Source: CAKVOD01 sp964606505 (GTDB lineage Bacteria > Bacillota > Clostridia > Christensenellales > UBA1242). Taken from it: a stretch of DNA of 64,000 nt. Position numbers and translations under genes: made by a program. The stretch spans positions 62,001 through 126,000 of the forward strand of contig CAZSGM010000001.1 in assembly GCA_964606505.1 (NCBI GenBank), given 5' to 3'. This document shows positions 25,059-31,614 of this stretch, one piece after another. Position 1 is the first letter of the stretch. Every line of letters begins with the position of its first letter. Under the pieces are notes generated by a model, which was not told the origin of the DNA, did no database searches, and was given only the letters and a program-made list of their open reading frames with translations.

Positions 25059-26135
25059 ATGTCAAACAACGCAGGAAATTACATCATCGGCGGCAACGAC
25101 GAGCACGGGATTAACCCGCCGACCGTCGGCAAGCGCACGCCGATAATGCCGTACATTAATCGCAGTATTTATGAAAACGAGTTCAACTACAGTGCAAAAA
25201 ACAACTTCTTGATTGCGTGCCTAAGAACGGGTTTTAACATCTTTGACGTCAAACCCGAACGCACGGACACGTCGATAAATACGCGGGTTGCGCGTGTAAA
25301 CTCGCGAGGACTGGCGGCGCTTTTAACGTTTGCATACAATGCCGCGGGCAATGAATTGGTTTTTAGCAGCGCAAACGGAATAGAGGTTTACTATTCGCCA
25401 AACAACAGGCTAGCTGAGCAAAGTCAGGCGCTTTCTGACGACGTCTACCAAAGGCTACTGCAAGGAACAGGGCAGAGCGGGCGCGGAGTGAAACCGCTTG
25501 ACGTGGGGATGTTGACGCAAGTAAACTGCCCCGCAACGCTGATTGAGGCGGGCTTTATGACAAATTTTGCGGAGGCAAAACTTATGCTTGACCCCGATTA
25601 CCAACGCGAGGTCGGCAACGAGGCGTGTCAGGGTGTCTGCGACTTTTTAAATGTTGACTACATCGGCGGGCTGACAAGTACGCAGGGGTTGCCAACAATC
25701 CGCGTCGGCAACCGCGGCAGGGCTGTCCAGTGTATGCAATACCACTTGGTTCAAAACGGCTTCAATCCCGTTTCGCTTGATGGGATATTCGGACAAAACA
25801 CCCTGCGCGCCGTGCAGGCGTTCCAGTCGCAAAACGGGTTAACTGTCGACGGCATTGTGGGGCAAAACACTTGGCGCGCACTGCTGGCGTTAAATCCGAG
25901 CGCGGTCGTCTTGAGGCGGGGCAGTCGTGGTGCGTACGTGAGGTACTTGCAGCAAAAACTTACCGCAAAACTCTACCCTGTCGGCGTAATCGACAACATT
26001 TTCGGCGCGCAAACTGAGCGTGCGGTGCGCGAGTTTCAGCAAGAGAACGGCTTAGCGGTCGATGGGATTGTCGGGCGCAACACGTGGAGCAGGCTCATCC
26101 CAATCGGGGGTGGGCGCCCATATCCTTATAATTGA
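25059..26135 (+). CDS. Amidase_3-like protein with two peptidoglycan-binding domains, incomplete zinc site
   Basis: The 358-residue protein has an N-terminal half (1-195) that follows the N-acetylmuramoyl-L-alanine amidase (Amidase_3) pattern: DEHGIN near residue 15 for the first zinc His, a Glu in YENEFN, and CPATLIEAGFMTN carrying the catalytic Glu. The second zinc His, normally in an SIHxNA motif, is missing: the equivalent is TFAYNA. Two PG_binding_1 domains follow (about 210-280 and 290-352), each with a VDGIVGxNTW end. There is no signal peptide, as in some sporulation amidases that act after mother-cell lysis. It may be an inactive or altered cell-wall binding protein. AAAGGAG eight bases upstream supports the ATG. 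Confidence 0.85.
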   Translation: MSNNAGNYIIGGNDEHGINPPTVGKRTPIMPYINRSIYENEFNYSAKNNFLIACLRTGFNIFDVKPERTDTSINTRVARVNSRGLAALLTFAYNAAGNELVFSSANGIEVYYSPNNRLAEQSQALSDDVYQRLLQGTGQSGRGVKPLDVGMLTQVNCPATLIEAGFMTNFAEAKLMLDPDYQREVGNEACQGVCDFLNVDYIGGLTSTQGLPTIRVGNRGRAVQCMQYHLVQNGFNPVSLDGIFGQNTLRAVQAFQSQNGLTVDGIVGQNTWRALLALNPSAVVLRRGSRGAYVRYLQQKLTAKLYPVGVIDNIFGAQTERAVREFQQENGLAVDGIVGRNTWSRLIPIGGGRPYPYN

Positions 26136-26144
26136 TAAAACAAT

Positions 26145-26226
26145 AAAAAACTACTATAACGCGTCGAGACGAACTTTGATTTTGCAAGGCAAAAAGGTCG
26201 CTTGGTGCAGTATAGTAGTTTTTTTG
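26145..26226. terminator. Long-loop terminator between converging genes
   Basis: AAAAAACTACTATA (26145-26158) pairs with TATAGTAGTTTTTT (26211-26224), enclosing 52 bases that contain a smaller TTTTGC/GCAAAA hairpin. The outer stem is perfect, with A and T tracts suited to termination on both strands. Confidence 0.7.
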
Positions 26227-26275
26227 TGTAGAAATGCAATGCGGTAAATTTGCATTTTTAAATGTGTAATTTTTA

Positions 26276-26650
26276 TTAAAAAATTTTCCTTTTAACGCAG
26301 CGTGTGTTACACCTGCAATGGTTAGTATTTTTGCAAAGCGTGCTACATTTGCAAGGGCTGGTACTTTTGTAAAGCGTGGGGCGTCCGCAAGGGTTTTGGT
26401 TGCAGTAACGTGGGCTATATCCGCAGCGCATTTTACATCCGCAAAATTCGGAGCAGTAGCAAATGGTTTGGCACTCGTGCGCGCAGAGCCCCGCAAACAA
26501 CCTGCGCTCGCGCTCGTACGGGTCGTAGTTTTTCTTGCGCTTGTAGGTTCTGCTTGAAACGCGCAGGTAAAAGGGGTTGCTTTCAATGCAAACGCACGAG
26601 TCAAACCGCATATCGCAAACCACTGATTTTATTGTTATAATTTTATCCAT
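26276..26650 (-). CDS. Cysteine-rich small protein coupled to the DUF11 gene
   Basis: The 124-residue protein has 18 Cys, most in the second half in CxC and CxxxC spacings (CYCSEFCGCKMRC, CKCSTLCKNTNHCRC). Its start codon overlaps the stop of the DUF11 gene (TAATG), which strongly suggests translational coupling and so a real gene, although no family is recognised. There is no signal peptide. Cys-rich, basic proteins of this size occur among spore coat proteins, but nothing else supports that here. Other open frames over the same stretch lack such coupling. Confidence 0.65.
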   Translation of the reverse strand: MDKIITIKSVVCDMRFDSCVCIESNPFYLRVSSRTYKRKKNYDPYERERRLFAGLCAHECQTICYCSEFCGCKMRCGYSPRYCNQNPCGRPTLYKSTSPCKCSTLCKNTNHCRCNTRCVKRKIF

Positions 26651-27414
26651 TACACCACCCTGACGTCAAAGGTTATCGTCGTCGTTGATTTTGCAGGTAA
26701 GTCGGTTAGCGCAAAGCCGACGGTTGGGTCGAGTTCGGGATGCGCAACGCCGTCAATTTGTACGCTCTTGCTCACGAAAGTTAGCCCTGCAGGGAGCGGG
26801 TCGGTAAACATAAGTTTTGAGTGCGTAAACGAGCCTGAGTTTGTGATGTTGTGCGTGAATGTGATTGTTGAGCCAACGGTTGCAACCGACGTGCTGGCGG
26901 TTTTCTCTATTTCGATACGGCTGTCGATTATTTGGATAGTAACGGTGTTGGTGTCCTCAACAAATTCGACGTCGTTTGCCGTGTACGTAATTGCGGCGGT
27001 GTTTTGAATGTGGTCGTAAGGCGGGTTTTCGTCGATTACGATTGTGTAAGTTACGAGCACATAAGGGTCGGACGGGTCGATAGGGTTGGGTAGCGGAAAC
27101 CCTGCGCGCGGGTCGTAATTCGGGAACGACTCGCCGTTGATTTCGACCGAGCCTGCCTTAAAGGTTGCGCCCTCGCTCATATAGTCCATAACCATAATGT
27201 CAGTTATCAAAAAGTTTGAGTTGTTGTTGAACTCGATTTCTTGAATGACTTCCTCGCCGATTGTCGCAAACTCCTTTTCCGTGTATTTTTTCTTTTCAAA
27301 ACTCTCCGTAAGGTTTTCAATAACCTCGGGGTTGCTTAGCGTGTTAACTGTAATTTCCTTGTCAGGCGTGGGTTTGTATGTTGACCTAAGTGTCGAGCGA
27401 TTAATAATTGGCAT
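26650..27414 (-). CDS. DUF11 repeat protein
   Basis: The 254-residue protein has two beta-sandwich repeats of the DUF11 (conserved repeat) type. The first is at about residues 55-165: FLITDIMVMDYMSEGATFKAGSVEINGESFPNYDPRAGFPL with an NTAAITY end. The second is at about residues 170-254: IEKTASTSVATVGSTITFTHNITNSGSFTHSKLMFTDPLPAGLTF. No signal peptide or membrane helix is visible, unusual for a domain found mostly on cell surfaces but known in clostridial coat-like proteins. AGGAGA precedes ATG on the minus strand. It is followed without gap by the Cys-rich protein, with which it probably works. Confidence 0.82.
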   Translation of the reverse strand: MPIINRSTLRSTYKPTPDKEITVNTLSNPEVIENLTESFEKKKYTEKEFATIGEEVIQEIEFNNNSNFLITDIMVMDYMSEGATFKAGSVEINGESFPNYDPRAGFPLPNPIDPSDPYVLVTYTIVIDENPPYDHIQNTAAITYTANDVEFVEDTNTVTIQIIDSRIEIEKTASTSVATVGSTITFTHNITNSGSFTHSKLMFTDPLPAGLTFVSKSVQIDGVAHPELDPTVGFALTDLPAKSTTTITFDVRVV

Positions 27415-27486
27415 AACTATCTCCTGTTATCATTGTATTTTAAAGCGTCAAAATGTGTGAATAATTTACAAAATTAAATTAAACGC

Positions 27487-27515
27487 TTGACAAAACTTTG
27501 GGAGTGGTGTACAAT
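27487..27515 (+). promoter_or_regulatory. Promoter of the pheST T-box leader
   Basis: TTGACA (27487-27492) and TACAAT (27510-27515), 17-bp spacing. Confidence 0.8.
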
Positions 27516-27521
27516 ATTTTA

Positions 27522-27755
27522 AATTAAATAAAGACAAAGAAGATGTTTTAGTAGTTTGTCGCTTTCATTAAGAGAGAGCGCTCGCGGCTGTAAGGCGCTT
27601 ATGTTCAGGCGGCAAACGAATTTCGGCATTGGAGTTGCCACGGCACTAGTCGCGGACAGACAAAACTGTAAAAATGTGAACGAGATTTGGAGTTGTTCCA
27701 AAAATTAGGTGGTACCGCGCGAAAGTCGCCCTATGCTTAGGGCGGCTTTTTTGTT
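27522..27755 (+). promoter_or_regulatory. T-box riboswitch (phenylalanine)
   Basis: The conserved antiterminator element AGGTGGTACCGCG lies at 27707-27719. It is followed by a terminator stem AGTCGCCCTA/TAGGGCGGCT and a T run (27724-27752). Upstream, a long structured stem I with an AGAGAG motif and a loop containing AATTTCGG (about 27620) offers a Phe codon (TTC or TTT) as specifier. Uncharged tRNA-Phe would stabilise the antiterminator and allow transcription of pheS and pheT, which follow. Confidence 0.9.
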
Positions 27756-28110
27756 TGTGGTAGGAACGCGCCTCTGCGTTGGGAATTTGCTTGTGCGTGT
27801 GTAACTGCCATTTGCTTGCGTGCGTGTAACCCCTGCCTGCCGCGCAATTGTAACACCTGAAACCCGCGGGCGCGCAGCTGTTGTGGGGCTTAAACGGATT
27901 TCGTGTGCAACTGCTGCAGGTGCTCGGGCGATTGGGGCGCAGCTGGCAACCCCACTGCAGCGGGCGAACTGGCCGCGGTCGTGCAAATCAATTGTTGTGC
28001 TGAAACCAATTGTTGCGGGCGCAGTTGATAAAACGCAAGTTTCGGCACAGTTCTCTAAAATCTCACGACTTCAACCTTTGGTCTTTACGTTTAATTATTA
28101 GGAGAGTAAT
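27756..28110 (+). other. 355-nt GC-rich spacer between T-box and pheS
   Basis: No supported gene. Open frames on both strands here have no ribosome binding site and no recognisable content. The stretch is far richer in GC than most spacers and repeats short words such as TTGCGGGCGC and CAATTGTTG. AGGAGAG precedes the pheS ATG at its end. Confidence 0.6.
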
Positions 28111-29091
28111 ATGGATGACAAAATGAAAGAACTGCTTGAAACTCAAGTTGACGAAACAAACGTCGACAAAGTGGAAAAGAGTTTTAAGGATGTTTTAAAA
28201 GGAATGTACGCAAACATCAAAAACGTCGCCAGCGAGGCGCGTAAAGAGTACGGCAGTATGGTAAACTCGTTCCGCGCGACGCTCGAGGACAAAATTAAGA
28301 CGGTCAAAAGTAAATTGGGCACAAACAAGGGCAAAACCGAGAAAATCGACATAACGCTTTCAAAGCCTATGCTAAAGTACGGCGCAATGCACCCGCTTAT
28401 TAGGATTTACAAACGCTTCGAGAAGTACTACACAAACAACGGATTTAATGTTGTGAGTGGGCCCGAGATTGAACTCGACAAGTACAACTGCGAAATGTTG
28501 AATATGCCTGAGCACCACCCCGCACGCGGAATGCAGGATACTTTTTATTTGGAGTTTCCGAACAAGATTTTGCGCTCGCACACGTCGGCAGTGCAAATTC
28601 GCTATATGTTAAAGAAAAAGCCGCCTATTAAGGTTGTTTCACCTGGGATTGTCTACAGGGTGGACGACCTTGACCCGCAGCACACGCCAATGTTCTTCCA
28701 AATGGAAGGGCTGATTGTTGGCGACGACATAACTTTTGCGGACTTGAAGGGAACAATTATGAACTGCGTCAAATACGTGTTTGGCGAGAAAATAACGGCG
28801 CGCTTCATCCCGACCTACTACCCATACACTGAGCCGAGCGCGGGCATTGACATAACCTGCCCAGTTTGCGGCGGCAAAAAGTGTAGGACGTGTAAAAACT
28901 CGGGTTGGATACGTATCGGCGGTTGCGGGATGGTTCACCCGAACGTGTTTAAAAATGTCGGTTACCCTGAGGGAACGCAGGGCTTTGCGTTTGGTTACGG
29001 GATGAGTAAGTTCCCGCAAATCGAGTACAAACTGCCTGAACTTAGGATTTTGCACGACAACAACATCAAAGTGTTCAAAAAGTTGCACTGA
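28111..29091 (+). CDS. pheS: Phenylalanyl-tRNA synthetase alpha subunit
   Basis: In this 326-residue protein the N-terminal 85 residues are a helical coiled-coil that contacts tRNA. The class II catalytic core follows: HHPARGMQDTFYL, LRSHTSAVQIRYM, motif 2 VYRVDDLDPQHTPMFFQMEG, and the family segment TEPSAGIDITCPVCGGKKCRTCKNSGW with a Cys cluster. Together with PheT it forms the tetramer that charges tRNA-Phe. Motif 3 is odd: where bacterial PheS has GLGIER, this protein reads GYGMSK, so the normally invariant Arg is Lys and the following AML segment is changed. The gene is controlled by the T-box upstream and followed by pheT after 142 bases. Confidence 0.95.
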   Translation: MDDKMKELLETQVDETNVDKVEKSFKDVLKGMYANIKNVASEARKEYGSMVNSFRATLEDKIKTVKSKLGTNKGKTEKIDITLSKPMLKYGAMHPLIRIYKRFEKYYTNNGFNVVSGPEIELDKYNCEMLNMPEHHPARGMQDTFYLEFPNKILRSHTSAVQIRYMLKKKPPIKVVSPGIVYRVDDLDPQHTPMFFQMEGLIVGDDITFADLKGTIMNCVKYVFGEKITARFIPTYYPYTEPSAGIDITCPVCGGKKCRTCKNSGWIRIGGCGMVHPNVFKNVGYPEGTQGFAFGYGMSKFPQIEYKLPELRILHDNNIKVFKKLH

Positions 29092-29233
29092 TAATTATTA
29101 AATAGTGTTTTTTATAAAATCACAGAAAGCAAATTACACAAATAAAAACATTTATATGACGCTTAATAGTTGAGTTTTAAAAGCGGATTTTAAAGAGAAA
29201 TTTATTAAAGCGGTAAAAACAAAGAGGTAAAAA

Positions 29234-31291
29234 ATGTTCAAATATTCACATAAATTTTTAGAAAAACTGGCGGGCGAAACGATTGACTACAAGGATTTTG
29301 ACCGCAACTGGCTTGACCTGCAGGGGTTTGAGGTTGCGTGCGAAGAGGAGTTGGACGACGACGCAATTGTTGAGCTTGAGGTTAAAGCGAACCGCCCCGA
29401 TATGTTGTCGCACTTGGGCGTGTTGCGCGAGTACTATGTTTACAAAAACTACAACAGAGAGCCAAAGATTGACTGCAGCGTCAGCCTCGACGGGCTTAAA
29501 AACCTTCCTATCGACGTTGAAATAAAAACGGACGATGTGGGGAACTTAGTGCTTGTCTGCATTAAAAACATTGATAACACCCAAAAAACGCCGGAGAAAA
29601 TTGTTAAACTTCTCCACAATCTGGGCGTTGCGAGCGTCAACCCCGTTGTCGACTACTCAAACTTTGTTATGCTTGAACTTGGGCAGCCAATCCACGTGTA
29701 CGACCTTGACAAACTGCGCAAGAAACTCGAGTTTACCAACCTAACAAGGGATACTAAACTCAAAACAATCAACGGCAGCGAAGTCCAAGCTCCAAGCGGC
29801 AGCATAATCATTAACGACAGCACGGGCGCCGTCTGCCTCGCAGGCATTATAGGAACGCAAAAGGTCGAAGTCGACGAAAAAACCAAAAACATTATTATTG
29901 AGTCTGCAAACTTCAACGCCATTAAAATGCGTGTTGCTAGCCAAAAAACTCACGTCAGTACGCTCGCGTCGTATAGGTACGAGCGCGGGGTTGACGCAAA
30001 CGTAACCAAACTCGGCGCGTGCCTTTGTGCGGAATACATCCTAAACGCGTGCGGTGGGCAACTCGACTCAGCGTTTGTCAAATTTGAAAACTCCGCGCCA
30101 AACGTTAAGCAACTCGGCGTTGAGTACATCAACAAAATTCTCGGAACAAAGTTTTCCGCGCAGGACGTAAAGAGGTTGCTTGAAACATATTATTATAAGG
30201 TTAACATTATCGACAGCGCAAATGTCGAAGTTACCGCGCCAAACTACAGACTCGACATCGACGACAAAATCGACGTAGTCGGGGACGTCGCGCAGATTTT
30301 TGGTTACCACAACATTGAGCCAACAATGCCAAACTTGAGCGTCGAGTACGAGCCAAACAGTTATATAATCAACTCGGATATTTTGCGCAACATTATGTAC
30401 GGCGTCGGCGCAAACGAGTGCATTTCCTACTCGTTCATTCACGAAAACGCAATGAAAATGCTCAAAATCAACGACAAGAGCGAACTTTTCGGCGACATTA
30501 AGTTGATTAACCCGCTCTCCAACAAATTTGCGGTTATGCGCCCGAACCTAATTTACAGTATGCTCAACACCTTGGTTTACAACGTCGCCAAAGACAGCGT
30601 TTGCGAGCCAATCTTTGAAATCGGAACAGTTTTCAAGCGCGACGCAACCACCGACACGGGCTACGGTCAAAACTCGCACCTTGCGCTAGTGTTGTGCGGT
30701 AACAAGATTGAAAAGGGCTTCGGCGTCGACAAAAATGTTCCGTACGATTTTTACGACATCAAGCAGACACTTGAAATGATTATGGCGCAGTATAGTATGC
30801 CGTTCACGCTCGCGGAAAGGGCGGAGCCAACCTTTGAACTCTGCGCCGACGTGCTTGTTGACGGCAAAAAATTTGGGCTAATCGGGATTGTTAGCGACGA
30901 GGTCGTCAAAAACTTTGAGAACGGCAAACTCGTCCGCGACAAAGTCTACTATCTTGAAATCAACATTGATATGTTGTCAATGGGAACAACCGCCCTTGAG
31001 GAGCAAAGTAAGTACCCAAGCATTACGCGCGAGTATAACTTGCTTGTCCCTAACGGCGTGAAGTTCGCGGACTATAAGGAAGAGGTTGAAAAAACTTCGG
31101 ATAAAATCGTCTGCATAGAAGTAAAAGACTTGTACAAGGGCAAAGGCGTCAAAGAGGGAACAACCTCTCAATTGCTCCAAATCACGTACAACAGTTTTGA
31201 AGAAACCCTCACATCCGAGCAGGTTGAAACGATTGAAAAGGCGTGGTTAAAAACAATTGAGGACAAATTCAAAATAATAATGAAAGCGTAG
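29234..31291 (+). CDS. pheT: Phenylalanyl-tRNA synthetase beta subunit lacking the N-terminal tRNA-binding domain
   Basis: The 685-residue protein is about 110 shorter than usual. It opens with the normal B1 start (MFKYSHKFLEKL...LQGFEVACEEE) and passes directly to the segment that normally follows the OB-fold insert (VELEVKANRPDMLSHLGV). The EMAP/Trbp-type tRNA-binding domain (B2) is therefore cleanly absent. The B3/B4 domain (with its GIIGTQKVEVDEKTKNIIIESANF end), the B5 domain, the inactive synthetase-like core and the C-terminal FDX-ACB anticodon-binding domain (SKYPSITREYNLLVP...) are present. B3/B4 normally carries editing of Tyr-tRNA-Phe. The start has GAGG upstream. Transcription is shared with pheS. 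Confidence 0.95.
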   Translation: MFKYSHKFLEKLAGETIDYKDFDRNWLDLQGFEVACEEELDDDAIVELEVKANRPDMLSHLGVLREYYVYKNYNREPKIDCSVSLDGLKNLPIDVEIKTDDVGNLVLVCIKNIDNTQKTPEKIVKLLHNLGVASVNPVVDYSNFVMLELGQPIHVYDLDKLRKKLEFTNLTRDTKLKTINGSEVQAPSGSIIINDSTGAVCLAGIIGTQKVEVDEKTKNIIIESANFNAIKMRVASQKTHVSTLASYRYERGVDANVTKLGACLCAEYILNACGGQLDSAFVKFENSAPNVKQLGVEYINKILGTKFSAQDVKRLLETYYYKVNIIDSANVEVTAPNYRLDIDDKIDVVGDVAQIFGYHNIEPTMPNLSVEYEPNSYIINSDILRNIMYGVGANECISYSFIHENAMKMLKINDKSELFGDIKLINPLSNKFAVMRPNLIYSMLNTLVYNVAKDSVCEPIFEIGTVFKRDATTDTGYGQNSHLALVLCGNKIEKGFGVDKNVPYDFYDIKQTLEMIMAQYSMPFTLAERAEPTFELCADVLVDGKKFGLIGIVSDEVVKNFENGKLVRDKVYYLEINIDMLSMGTTALEEQSKYPSITREYNLLVPNGVKFADYKEEVEKTSDKIVCIEVKDLYKGKGVKEGTTSQLLQITYNSFEETLTSEQVETIEKAWLKTIEDKFKIIMKA

Positions 31292-31614
31292 TTAATATGC
31301 TTGCTAGACGAATTTATTTTTGAAACGATTGTATGCGAAAATAATGTTTAATTAATTTAATAATGATTAATTAAATAAATATTGTTTATTTAAAAATAAA
31401 TAATAATAAAGTTTAATTTAATAAAAAATATTCAATTGTATTTTAATACTTAAATAAATTATAATTTAATTGAATAATAATGTTTATTTTATAAATATAA
31501 ATAATGATTAATTGATTAAATAAATAATGATTAATAAAAAAATAAAAAGCGTGTAAATTCTGTAAATGAATTTACACGCTTTTTTGATAAATAAAGATAG
31601 ATAAATGTGTTTAT
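31292..31614. other. AT-rich spacer with bidirectional terminator
   Basis: Low-complexity A/T sequence with many TTAATTAA-like words and no gene. At 31544-31584 a perfect 17-bp stem begins AAAAAGCGTG and encloses a 7-base loop; it ends pheT on one side and the converging membrane-protein gene on the other. Confidence 0.85.

Noticed and set aside
27705..28101. Open frames on both strands between the T-box and pheS
   Set aside because: No ribosome binding site, Ala/Arg/Thr composition typical of GC-rich spacer, and the minus-strand one covers the T-box terminator.
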